Assembly (NCBI GenBank): GCA_934591895.1
Contig: CAKTPP010000004.1
Span: forward strand, 1-64,000
DNA length: 64,000 bases
Direction of reading: 5' to 3'
Origin: an uncultured Oscillospiraceae bacterium
GTDB lineage: Bacteria; Bacillota; Clostridia; Oscillospirales; Oscillospiraceae
The stretch's first letter is position 1; each line of letters opens with the position of its first letter. The notes under the pieces are model-generated. The model ran no database searches, was not told the origin of the DNA, and was given only the letters and a program-made list of their open reading frames with translations. This document shows positions 1-7,951 of the stretch, piece by piece. The translations under genes were made by a program, and so were the position numbers.

Positions 1-25
1 TATCATATGGCCGGATAAACTACAA

Positions 26-61
26 GAACAGCCACAGCAGTGCAAACTGCTGTGGCTGTTC
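26..61 (-). terminator. Terminator after asd
   Basis: Perfect 15-bp stem (26-40 with 47-61) and a 6-nt loop lie just beyond the asd stop on the minus strand, followed by a modest T-rich tail. It probably ends the hom-lysC-asd transcript. Confidence 0.6.
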
Positions 62-103
62 GCTGCCTTACGAACACCGGCCATTTTGCGGCGTTTTCGC
101 TTT

Positions 104-1111
104 TCAGGCGTTTTGGATCAGCAGCTCTGCGATCTGCACGCAGTTGGTGGCTGCACCCTTGCGCACCTGATCGCCGCAGCACCAGAGACACAGGCCGTTG
201 GGGTCGGTCAGGTCGGGGCGGATGCGGCCGACGAACACGAGATCCTGATCCGACGTGTCGAGCGGCATGGGATACTGCAGCGCGTCGAGATCGTCCACAA
301 GGCGGCAGCCGGGGGCGGCGGCGATGGCCGCGCGCGCCTCGTCGACGGAGATGTGGTGCGCGAAGTGCACGGCGGCAGAGATGGAGTGGCTGCGCACGAC
401 GGGCACGCGCACGCAGGTGCACGACACGTTCATGTCCGGCAGGTGCAGGATCTTGCGGCCCTCGTTCTGCAGCTTCATCTCCTCGGAGGTGTAGCCGTCG
501 CACTGCTCGCCGCCGATCTGCGGGATGACGTTGTAGGCGATCTGGTGCGCGAACACCTTCGGGGCGTAGGTCTTGCCGTCGCGCAGGGCGTCGACCTCAT
601 TCTGCAGCTCGATCGGGCCGCCGGCGCCCGCGCCGGACACGGCCTGATACGTCGAGACGACCATGTCGCGGATGGGCGAGAGCTTGCGCAGCGCGTTGAC
701 GGCCGTCAGCGTGATGATGGTCGAGCAGTTGGGGTTCGAGATGATGCCGTGGTGCAGCTTCACGTCGCCGGCGTTGATCTCCGGCACGACGAGCGGCACG
801 TTCGGATCGAGCCGGAAAGCCGAGGAGTTATCCACGAACACGGCGCCGGAGCGCACGATCGCGGGGGCGAAGCGCTCGGCAATGTCGTTTTCCGCCGCAC
901 CGAGGACGATGTCCATGCCGGCGAAGGCGGCGTCCGTCGCCTCCTCGACGACGATGTCCCGCCCCTGCCACGACACGACCTTGCCGGCCGAGCGGGCGCT
1001 CGCGAGCAGGTGCAGCTCCCCGACGGGGAAGCTGCGCTCGGCGAGGATCTTCATCATTTCCTGACCCACGGCGCCGCTTGCGCCGAGGATGGCAACACGA
1101 TACTGCTTCAT
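104..1111 (-). CDS. asd: Aspartate-semialdehyde dehydrogenase
   Basis: Reduces beta-aspartyl phosphate to aspartate semialdehyde with NADPH, the branch metabolite for lysine/DAP, threonine and methionine. The 335-aa length is normal. An N-terminal Rossmann motif GASGAVGQEM (10-19), the catalytic cysteine in SNPNCST (C129) and the active-site histidine in VVRSHS (H242) are all visible. An AGAAAGGAAG ribosome site precedes the ATG, 16 nt after the lysC stop. It is the last gene of hom-lysC-asd, so the operon makes homoserine from aspartate. Confidence 0.95.
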   Translation of the reverse strand: MKQYRVAILGASGAVGQEMMKILAERSFPVGELHLLASARSAGKVVSWQGRDIVVEEATDAAFAGMDIVLGAAENDIAERFAPAIVRSGAVFVDNSSAFRLDPNVPLVVPEINAGDVKLHHGIISNPNCSTIITLTAVNALRKLSPIRDMVVSTYQAVSGAGAGGPIELQNEVDALRDGKTYAPKVFAHQIAYNVIPQIGGEQCDGYTSEEMKLQNEGRKILHLPDMNVSCTCVRVPVVRSHSISAAVHFAHHISVDEARAAIAAAPGCRLVDDLDALQYPMPLDTSDQDLVFVGRIRPDLTDPNGLCLWCCGDQVRKGAATNCVQIAELLIQNA

Positions 1112-1127
1112 ATCCGAACTTCCTTTC

Positions 1128-2438
1128 TTATTTCACAAAGCTGTTGTACAGAACCTGAATGGCGGGGGCGAAATCCTTCGTGTCCACGCCGACGATGATG
1201 TTGAGCTCGTCCGGCCCCTGCGAGATCATGCGGATGTTGATGCCGTGCTCGCCGAGGGCGGCGAAGATGCGGCCCGACGTGCCGGGGCGGAACACCATCT
1301 TCCGGCCGACGGCTGCAACGATGGAGATGTTCTCCGTCACGTGCAGGTGATCCGGCTTGAGCTGCTTTTCCAGCTCGCCGAGCACGGAATACAGGCACGG
1401 GGCGATCTTCTCGCTCGGCACGACCAGCGACAGGCAGTCGATGCCGCTTGGCGCGTACTCGATGCTCACGCCGTTGCGCTCGAACACCTCAAACACCTGC
1501 CGGAACGCGCCCACGCTCGAGGACATGCCGGTCTTGGCGATGGTGACGATGGAGTAGTTTTTCCTGCCCGCGATGCCGGTGATGAGCCGCCCGTCGTCCA
1601 CGTCGTCAAACGACTCCATGATGAGCGTGCCGGGGTGGTCGGGGTCGTTGGTGTTGCGGATGTTGAGCGGGATGTTTTTCTCGCGCACGGGGAACACCGT
1701 CCCCTCGTGCAGCACCTGCGCGCCGACGAAGCTCAGCTCGCGCAGCTCGTTATACGTGATGCGCTCGATCGGCAGCGGGTCGGGCACGATGCGCGGGTCG
1801 GCCATGAGGATGCCGGACACGTCCGTCCAGTTTTCGTACACGTCGGCATTGAGCGCCGCTGCCGCGAGCGCGCCGGTGATGTCGCTGCCGCCGCGGGAGA
1901 AGGTGCGGATCTTGCCGTCGGGCGTCACGCCGTAAAAGCCGGGGATGACGACCCTGCGCCCCTCGGCCAGCCGCTGCAGCGCGGCGTAGGACGCCTCCTT
2001 GTCGATCGTGCCGTCAAAGCGGAAGCGCACCCACAGCTCCGCGTCGAGAAACGAGTAGCCGAGATAGTCCGCCATGAGCAGGGCGGAGAAGTATTCGCCG
2101 CGCGACACGAGCTCCTCCTCCGAGATGCCGCTGCGCAGCTGCTGGCGCAGCACGTCGAGCTCGGCCTCGATGTCGACGCTCAGCCCGCACTCGTCGCGGA
2201 TGGCGATGTAGCGCTCGCAGATCATCTGGAAGATGCTCTCGCAGCTCACACCGTACTGCAGATGCGCGTGGCAGAGGTAGAGGAGGTCTGTGAGCTTGTG
2301 GTCGTCCGCGCTGCGCTTTCCGGCGGCGGACACGACGATGACCTTGCGCGCGGGGTCGGCGCGCACGATGTCGCGCACCTTTTCAAACTGCTTGGCGTCC
2401 GCCATCGACGAGCCGCCGAATTTTGCAACCTTGAGCAT
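1128..2438 (-). CDS. lysC: Aspartate kinase
   Basis: Phosphorylates aspartate, the committed step of the aspartate family. The protein is 436 aa from the chosen ATG, which has AAGGAGGA five bases upstream; a longer frame to 2465 has no ribosome site and overlaps hom. The kinase signature KFGGSSMAD is at the N terminus, the FSRGGSD motif lies near residue 185, and the last 140 or so residues look like the tandem ACT domains that bind feedback inhibitors. It sits between hom and asd with gaps of 10 and 16 nt, consistent with one mRNA. Whether lysine or threonine inhibits it cannot be read from the sequence. Confidence 0.93.
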   Translation of the reverse strand: MLKVAKFGGSSMADAKQFEKVRDIVRADPARKVIVVSAAGKRSADDHKLTDLLYLCHAHLQYGVSCESIFQMICERYIAIRDECGLSVDIEAELDVLRQQLRSGISEEELVSRGEYFSALLMADYLGYSFLDAELWVRFRFDGTIDKEASYAALQRLAEGRRVVIPGFYGVTPDGKIRTFSRGGSDITGALAAAALNADVYENWTDVSGILMADPRIVPDPLPIERITYNELRELSFVGAQVLHEGTVFPVREKNIPLNIRNTNDPDHPGTLIMESFDDVDDGRLITGIAGRKNYSIVTIAKTGMSSSVGAFRQVFEVFERNGVSIEYAPSGIDCLSLVVPSEKIAPCLYSVLGELEKQLKPDHLHVTENISIVAAVGRKMVFRPGTSGRIFAALGEHGINIRMISQGPDELNIIVGVDTKDFAPAIQVLYNSFVK

Positions 2439-2448
2439 GGCGTCCTCC

Positions 2449-3588
2449 TTATTGCAGCGCGGCAAAGAAGCTCTCGCCGTCCTGTTCGAGCGCCTGCGCC
2501 ATGAGCGCGTGCATCCGGCTCACGGGGATCGGCTGCGTGATGACGGCACCGTCCCAGTCGCCCTCGGCGAGGGCGGCCAGCTCCGGCAGCGCGGCGCGCG
2601 TGCGCACATAGTAGCGGTGCTGCACGCCGGCGTTGTCCGGCACGGCCGGAACGAAGGAGTCGGTGTAAAAGGCGTGCACGCCGCGCGTGATGTCCACCAG
2701 ATCCTGCACGACGTTGTAGGCCGTGGGGTAGCGCCCCGCGCCCTGACCGAAGAAGCTCTGCATGCCCATACGCTCGCCGTCCATGCTGATGAGGTTGAAG
2801 TTCGCGGGCACGGCGGCCTCGAGCGCGTCGCTGCCGAGCAGCGTCGGCTCGACGTAGGCGCTGATGCTGCCGTCGCGCTGTTCGGCGGCGGCGATCAGCT
2901 TGCACGTGCAGCCGTGCGCCTGAAAGCGCGCGATGTCCGCCTTGCGCACGTTGCGGATGCCGGACACCGGCACGTCCGCCTCGCGCAGCGACACGCCGAA
3001 GGCGACGTTCGCGGACAGGATCAGTTTGCGCTGGATGTCCAGCCCGTCGATGTCGGCCGAGGGGTCGGCCTCGGCATAGCCGAGCGCCTGCGCCTGCGCG
3101 AGCACGTCAGCAAAGTCCGCGTCGCTGTGGTGCATCGCGTCCATGATGTAGTTGGTCGTGCCGTTGAGGATGCCCCAGACGCGGGAGATGTGGTTGGCGC
3201 GCGCGGCCTTTTCGAGGTTTGTGAGCCACGGGATGCCGCCGCCGACCGCCGCCGTGCACCGCAGCGCCGCGCCGTGCTCCCTGGCGAGCGCGTTGAGCTC
3301 GTCATAGTAGCGGCACATGAGGTATTTGTTCGAGGACACCACGTTCTTTCCGGCGCGCAGCGCGGCCGCCACGTACTCATACGCCGGGTGCAGACCGCCC
3401 ATGACCTCCACGACGGTGTCCACCGCGGGGTCACTGAGAATGTCCTGGATATCATACGTGGTTCGGGCGGTCAGCTCGCCGAGATCGCGCCGGCACAGCA
3501 CCCACGCTGCGCGGATATCGTCCCGGTCGGCGAGCATATCGTAAACGCCCCTGCCGACAACGCCAAAGCCCAGAAGTCCGATGTTCAT
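2449..3588 (-). CDS. hom: Homoserine dehydrogenase, short form
   Basis: Reduces aspartate semialdehyde to homoserine. The dinucleotide motif GFGVVGRG (7-14), the SSNKYL segment and the GGGIPW segment match the family. At 379 aa it is shorter than the roughly 430-aa enzymes that carry a C-terminal ACT domain; the chain ends soon after the catalytic domain, so feedback control through an ACT domain appears absent. It is first in hom-lysC-asd, with GAGGGAA before the ATG and its own promoter at 3659-3687. Confidence 0.93.
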   Translation of the reverse strand: MNIGLLGFGVVGRGVYDMLADRDDIRAAWVLCRRDLGELTARTTYDIQDILSDPAVDTVVEVMGGLHPAYEYVAAALRAGKNVVSSNKYLMCRYYDELNALAREHGAALRCTAAVGGGIPWLTNLEKAARANHISRVWGILNGTTNYIMDAMHHSDADFADVLAQAQALGYAEADPSADIDGLDIQRKLILSANVAFGVSLREADVPVSGIRNVRKADIARFQAHGCTCKLIAAAEQRDGSISAYVEPTLLGSDALEAAVPANFNLISMDGERMGMQSFFGQGAGRYPTAYNVVQDLVDITRGVHAFYTDSFVPAVPDNAGVQHRYYVRTRAALPELAALAEGDWDGAVITQPIPVSRMHALMAQALEQDGESFFAALQ

Positions 3589-3658
3589 GATGTTCCCTCA
3601 CTTTAGATTCGATGAAAATTGCCCGCGTTTGGCGGACATATGTTTTTCGAGCGAGAAC

Positions 3659-3687
3659 AATATACCACGCCTATCCGTGAAATGCAA
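3659..3687 (-). promoter_or_regulatory. Promoter of hom-lysC-asd
   Basis: On the minus strand TTGCAT (3682-3687) and TATATT (3659-3664) are 17 bp apart. The leader to hom is only about 65 nt, leaving no room for a T-box or a lysine riboswitch. Confidence 0.6.
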
Positions 3688-3716
3688 GGCTGCACGGCAT
3701 TTTTGCGCCGAAAACA

Positions 3717-3775
3717 GCAAAAAACCGGCAGAAGCGAGCTTCTGCCGGTCGTGTTTGTGCAGTTTTTACTGTCCG
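3717..3775. repeat. 59-bp repeat, copy 1
   Basis: This 59-bp block recurs at 4457-4515 with a single mismatch (the loop base at 3738). It spans a terminator, a 17-nt spacer, the stop codon and the last codons of the XRE gene. The two copies are 740 bp apart in the same orientation, at the 3' ends of two unrelated genes. Confidence 0.9.
3719..3748 (-). terminator. Terminator of the XRE membrane gene
   Basis: A 10-bp stem (3725-3734 with 3739-3748), a 4-nt loop and a run of T on the minus strand form a classic intrinsic terminator. Confidence 0.85.
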
Positions 3776-4389
3776 GAGTCCTGCTGCGTCAGCCAGAGCA
3801 GCGCGCCGAGGAGAAAAAACAGCGCTGCCGCGGCGGCGCGGCCACCATACAGCCGCGGCAATATCACGCCGGACGCGGGCAGAACAACGCTGACGACCAG
3901 AATTGCCAGCGACAGGCCGAACACCGCCCGGACGAGTGGGCGCACCCAGGGCGCACAGCGCCGCGGCCGCAGGCGCGTGACCATGTGCAGCGCCTGCAGC
4001 AGCGTCCACGCCAGCGTGCACAGGAGCAGCGGCTCGGTTATGAGCATGGCTGCCAGCGGCGCCATGTCCCCGCGCTGGTACTGCCGGAGGCAGACTGCGT
4101 GCAGGCATGCCCACAGTCCGGCCAGCACGAGCGTGACGGCCCCCATGATGCACAGCCTGCGCAGCGCCGCCCGGCGGGCATCGGCGGACGGCTCTCCGTC
4201 CAGCAGCTCCGTGAGCTCGATGCCGAGCGCGTCCGCGAGCCGCTGCAGCGTCTCCACGTCCGGGCGGGAGCGGCCGGTCTCGTAATTCGATATGGTCTGC
4301 CGCGTCGTGTGCACGGTCTGTGCCAGATCGTCCTGCGTCAGATGCCGGCGCACGCGGGCGCAGCGGATGTTGGCTCCGATGTCGCGCAT
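3766..4389 (-). CDS. XRE-family regulator with membrane domain
   Basis: A 207-aa protein starting at the ATG preceded by GAGGTGA; the open frame extends 16 codons further without a ribosome site. Residues about 1-60 form a Cro/C1-type helix-turn-helix (LTQDDLAQ, TTRQTISNYE, GRSRPD). The rest holds about four hydrophobic segments ending in a Leu-rich helix. Such membrane-anchored XRE proteins are common in Clostridia and usually lack a known signal. It has its own promoter and terminator, so it is probably monocistronic. Its target genes cannot be inferred. Confidence 0.8.
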   Translation of the reverse strand: MRDIGANIRCARVRRHLTQDDLAQTVHTTRQTISNYETGRSRPDVETLQRLADALGIELTELLDGEPSADARRAALRRLCIMGAVTLVLAGLWACLHAVCLRQYQRGDMAPLAAMLITEPLLLCTLAWTLLQALHMVTRLRPRRCAPWVRPLVRAVFGLSLAILVVSVVLPASGVILPRLYGGRAAAAALFFLLGALLWLTQQDSGQ

Positions 4390-4407
4390 GGTGTTCACCT
4401 CGCCCAA

Positions 4408-4437
4408 AGCATACCATGCGCGGGCGCGATTTGTCAC
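4408..4437 (-). promoter_or_regulatory. Probable promoter of the XRE membrane gene
   Basis: GTGACA (4432-4437) and TATGCT (4408-4413) on the minus strand are 18 bp apart, about 20 bp before the ATG. Confidence 0.4.
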
Positions 4438-4456
4438 GCAAAGAACCTTTGCGCGC

Positions 4457-4515
4457 GCAAAAAACCGGCAGAAGCGAACTTCTGCCGGTCGTGTTTGTGC
4501 AGTTTTTACTGTCCG
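4457..4515. repeat. 59-bp repeat, copy 2
   Basis: Near-identical to 3717-3775. Here it contains the terminator, stop codon and last codons of the MBL hydrolase, so two unrelated proteins both end in Gly-Gln followed by the same UTR and terminator. Confidence 0.9.
4459..4488 (-). terminator. Terminator of recJ-relA-dtd-MBL operon
   Basis: A 10-bp stem (4465-4474 with 4479-4488) followed on the minus strand by a T run, inside repeat copy 2. Confidence 0.85.
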
Positions 4516-5123
4516 CGGTGCTGCAGCGCGGTCAGGTAGGGGTTGAAGCGGCGCTCGGTCTCGAGCGTGGTGCAGTCCATATGACCGGGGTAGACTTCGT
4601 AATCGCCGGGCAGCGCCGCAATCTTCGCCAGCGACTGCAGCTCGACCTCCATGCTGCCGCCCTCAAAATCCGTGCGGCCGCACGAGCCGTTGAAGAGCGT
4701 GTCGCCGGTGAAGAGCGCATCGCCGCAGATGAGCGTCACACCCCCGGGGGTGTGACCGGGTGTCTCCATGACGCGGAAGGTCAGGTTGCCGACCCTGACC
4801 TCGTCGCCCTCCTTATAAAAGATCGTGCCCTCGGGCGGGACGAACGAGTAGCTGTCGAACGCGACGGCCGTGCCCGCGTCGAGCGCGTGCATATACACGG
4901 GCGCGCCGGTCTCCTCATGCACGGCGTAGACGGCGCCGGTGTGGTCATAGTGACCGTGCGTGAGCAGGATGGCGCGGCAGGTGAGGTGGTTGTCCTCAAG
5001 GTAGTAGAGGATGGTGTTGGACTCGTCGCCCGGGTCGATGACCGCGCACTCGAGCGTGGTCTCGTCGGTGACGATGTAGCAGTTGGTCATGAGGTGCCCG
5101 ACGGGCAGACATTTGATGAGCAT
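4506..5123 (-). CDS. Metallo-beta-lactamase fold hydrolase (glyoxalase II-like)
   Basis: A 205-aa single-domain MBL-fold protein. THGHYDH (H56, H58, D60, H61), PGHTPGG, GDTLF and a final PGH supply the usual two-metal ligands. It is shorter than true glyoxalase II and lacks its C-terminal substrate domain, so thioester or phosphoester hydrolysis is possible but the substrate is unknown. An AAGGAGG site precedes the ATG. It follows dtd by 13 nt; this relA-dtd-MBL order is recurrent in Clostridia. Confidence 0.85.
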   Translation of the reverse strand: MLIKCLPVGHLMTNCYIVTDETTLECAVIDPGDESNTILYYLEDNHLTCRAILLTHGHYDHTGAVYAVHEETGAPVYMHALDAGTAVAFDSYSFVPPEGTIFYKEGDEVRVGNLTFRVMETPGHTPGGVTLICGDALFTGDTLFNGSCGRTDFEGGSMEVELQSLAKIAALPGDYEVYPGHMDCTTLETERRFNPYLTALQHRGQ

Positions 5124-5136
5124 GGGGTGGCCTCCT

Positions 5137-5580
5137 TTATAATTGATCGGTATCGAGCAGGATGGTGACGGGGCCGTCGTTGACGGATGCGACGAGCATA
5201 TCCGCGCCGAACTCGCCCGTGCGCACGGTGAAGCCGCGCGCGGCGCAGCCGGCGATCACGCGCTCGTAGAGCGGCACGGCGGTCTCCGGCCGGGCGGCGG
5301 CCGTGAAGCCGGGGCGGCGGGAGCGGCAGTCGGCAAAGAGCGTGAACTGGCTCACGATCAGCAGCTCGGCGCCCGCGTCGGTGGGGTTGACGTTCATTTT
5401 GCCCGCTTCGTCGGCAAATACGCGCAGGCCGCAGATCCTGTCGACGATGCGGTCGGCCTCGGCCTCGGTGTCGGACACGTGCACGCCCAGCAGCACGAGA
5501 AAGCCCTTGCCGATGCGCGCGGTCTCCTGTCCGCCGATCGTGACGGACGCTTCCTTCACGCGGGTGATGACAGCTCTCAT
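5137..5580 (-). CDS. dtd: D-aminoacyl-tRNA deacylase
   Basis: Removes D-amino acids, and wrongly charged glycine, from tRNA. The 147-aa length is typical. SQFTL (77-81) and the Gly-cisPro segment NDGPVT (134-139), which line the chiral proofreading pocket, are both present. The start ATG overlaps the relA stop by 4 nt, implying translational coupling. Confidence 0.93.
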   Translation of the reverse strand: MRAVITRVKEASVTIGGQETARIGKGFLVLLGVHVSDTEAEADRIVDRICGLRVFADEAGKMNVNPTDAGAELLIVSQFTLFADCRSRRPGFTAAARPETAVPLYERVIAGCAARGFTVRTGEFGADMLVASVNDGPVTILLDTDQL

Positions 5581-7904
5581 GCTTTGCCCTCCTGTTTGGC
5601 TTTCCCGGTGTTTTTGACGTGCTCGGCCTGCAGCTCCGCGGTGTTTGCGGTGGCCTTCGCGGTGTCGGACGTGCCGCTGCGCGAGATGCGGATGACGCCG
5701 CGGACGGCGCTCAGGCGGCTGATGATCGTGCGCAGCTCGGCCAGATCGTGCACCTCGACCGTGATCGTGATGGTCGAGCGGCCGCTGTCCACGTCGCGCG
5801 CGGTGAGCGTGCGCACCTTGGCGTTGAGCGAGTTGAGTGCGGTGGCCACGTCCATGACGAGACCCGAGCGCTGCGCGCTGAGCAGCATGAGCGTCGTGCC
5901 GTAGGAATCGGTGGTGTTCTCCGCCCAGCTCACGCGGATCCAGCGGCCGGCGGTCTCCGGATTGTCGCGGCTGGAGAGGTAGTTTTCGCAGTCCGTCCGG
6001 TGGATGGACACGCCCGCGCCGCGCGTGATGAAGCCGATGATGCTGTCGCCGGGCACCGGCGTGCAGCAGCGGGAGAATTTGATGAGGCAGTTGTCGAGCC
6101 CCTCGACGAGGATGCCGTGCACGGCGTGGCGCGCCCGCTTGCTGCGGCGCTCGGCCGCCTCGTTGATGCGGTCGATGGCGTTTTTCTGGTTGGCCTTCTG
6201 GCTGCGCAGGATCTCGTCGCGGATGCGGTTGACGGTGCGCGTGGCGGTCACGCCGCCGTAGCCGATGGCGGCGTACAGATCATCGAGCGAGGTGAAGGCC
6301 AGCCGCTTGAGGATCAGCGGCAGGATCTCGTCGCCCATGATGTCGGCCGGGGCGATGCCGTTGGCGCGCAGCTCGCGCTCGAACTGCTCCTTGCCGTGGA
6401 CGATGTTCTCCTCGCGGCGCTCCTTTTTGAACCACTGCTTGATCTTCGTGCGCGCGGCGCCGCTCTTGGCGAGGTTGAGCCAGTCGCGGCTCGGGCCGGG
6501 CGCGTTTTTCGACGTGCGGATGTCGACGATGTCGCCGTTTTGCAGCACGTAGTCGAAGTTCACGATGCGGCCGTTGACCGTCGCGCCGACCATGCTGTTG
6601 CCGATCGCGGAGTGGATGCTGTAGGCAAAGTCGATCGGCGTCGCGCCGGCGGGCAGGTTGATCACGTCGCCCTTCGGCGAGAACACGAACACCTCGTCGG
6701 CGAACATGTCCACCTTCAGGTTGTGGAAAAAGTCCTGCGCGTCGGACTCCTGCTGCGTTTCGAGCAGGCGGCGGATCCACGCGAACTTCTCCTCGTCGCC
6801 GGCCTTGGTGCCCTCGCCGCTGCCGGTCTTGTATTTCCAGTGCGCCGCGACGCCGTACTCCGCCGTCATGTGCATCTCCCACGTGCGGATCTGCACCTCG
6901 AACGGGATGCCCTCCGAGCCGATGACCGTCGTGTGCACGCTCTGGTACATGTTCGGCTTCGGCGTGCTGATATAGTCCTTGAAGCGGCCGGGCAGCGGCT
7001 TATACATGTCGTGGATGATGCCGAGCACGTTGTAGCAGTCGGGGATCGTGTCCACGATCACGCGGAACGCGCACAGGTCGAAGATGCCGTTGATGTCGAG
7101 CTTCTGCGCGTACATCTTGCGGTAGATGCTGTAGATGTGCTTGATGCGGCTCGAGATGGTGGCGTGTACGCCGTCAAGCTCCAGCCGTTCGCGGATCTGC
7201 GAGCGCATCTCGTCCATGAATTTTTCCAGCGTCGGCATGCGCTCCTCGAGCGCGTCCGTGATGGCGCGGTAGCCCTCGGGGTCGAGATAGAGCAGCGAGA
7301 GGTCTTCGAGCTCCCACTTGATCTTCTGCATGCCGAGGCGGTGCGCGATGGGGGCGTAGATCTCCATCGTCTCAAGGGACTTGATGCGCTGCTTTTCCTC
7401 ACTCTGGTAGGCCATCGTGCGCATGTTGTGCAGACGGTCGGCCATCTTGATGAGGATGACGCGGATGTCCTTGGCCATGGCCAGCAGCATCTTGCGCATG
7501 TTCTCCATCTGCTGCTCCTCGACGCTCGTGTACTGCACGCGCGTGAGCTTGGTGACGCCCTCGACGATGTCGGCCACCGAGCTGCCGAAGCTGCGCGCGA
7601 TGTCGTCATGCGTGAGCGAGGTGTCCTCGATCGTGTCGTGCAGCAGCGCTGCGATGATCGAGTCCTCGTCGAGGCCCATCTCCGCCGTGATGATGGCGGC
7701 GGCGATGCAGTGCGACACGTAGGGCGAGCCGTCGCGGCGCTTCTGCCCCGAGTGTGCGCGGTCGGCGCACTCGAAGGCCGCGCGCACGCGGCCGAGATCC
7801 GCCGGGATGCCGGCGGAGGTGATCTTCTGTTCCAGCTCCTGATAATGCGCCTCGAGATCATAGGGCACCGGAGCCGCGTTTTCGGCGCGGGTCGCTTCAG
7901 ACAT
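5577..7904 (-). CDS. relA: Bifunctional (p)ppGpp synthetase/hydrolase
   Basis: Makes and degrades the stringent-response alarmone. From the ATG with AAAGGAG upstream it is 775 aa, a normal long Rel. The hydrolase HD domain shows H51, H65, HD (89-90) and ED (93-94). The synthetase domain carries RFKD (307-310), the RXKD signature of hydrolase-competent Rel/SpoT rather than the EXDD of monofunctional RelA, and EVQIRTWEMH. TGS, zinc-finger-like and ACT regions follow. An alternative ATG at 7955 overlaps the recJ stop (ATGA) but has no ribosome site of its own. Confidence 0.95.
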   Translation of the reverse strand: MSEATRAENAAPVPYDLEAHYQELEQKITSAGIPADLGRVRAAFECADRAHSGQKRRDGSPYVSHCIAAAIITAEMGLDEDSIIAALLHDTIEDTSLTHDDIARSFGSSVADIVEGVTKLTRVQYTSVEEQQMENMRKMLLAMAKDIRVILIKMADRLHNMRTMAYQSEEKQRIKSLETMEIYAPIAHRLGMQKIKWELEDLSLLYLDPEGYRAITDALEERMPTLEKFMDEMRSQIRERLELDGVHATISSRIKHIYSIYRKMYAQKLDINGIFDLCAFRVIVDTIPDCYNVLGIIHDMYKPLPGRFKDYISTPKPNMYQSVHTTVIGSEGIPFEVQIRTWEMHMTAEYGVAAHWKYKTGSGEGTKAGDEEKFAWIRRLLETQQESDAQDFFHNLKVDMFADEVFVFSPKGDVINLPAGATPIDFAYSIHSAIGNSMVGATVNGRIVNFDYVLQNGDIVDIRTSKNAPGPSRDWLNLAKSGAARTKIKQWFKKERREENIVHGKEQFERELRANGIAPADIMGDEILPLILKRLAFTSLDDLYAAIGYGGVTATRTVNRIRDEILRSQKANQKNAIDRINEAAERRSKRARHAVHGILVEGLDNCLIKFSRCCTPVPGDSIIGFITRGAGVSIHRTDCENYLSSRDNPETAGRWIRVSWAENTTDSYGTTLMLLSAQRSGLVMDVATALNSLNAKVRTLTARDVDSGRSTITITVEVHDLAELRTIISRLSAVRGVIRISRSGTSDTAKATANTAELQAEHVKNTGKAKQEGKA

Positions 7905-7951
7905 GGGGGTCGCTCCTTTCCGAAAAGGAATGGGGATTTCCTGAAAGTGTT

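Noticed and set aside
3589..3660. Lysine riboswitch or T-box ahead of hom.
   Set aside because: The leader is about 65 nt and has no terminator, T-box sequence or multi-helix structure.
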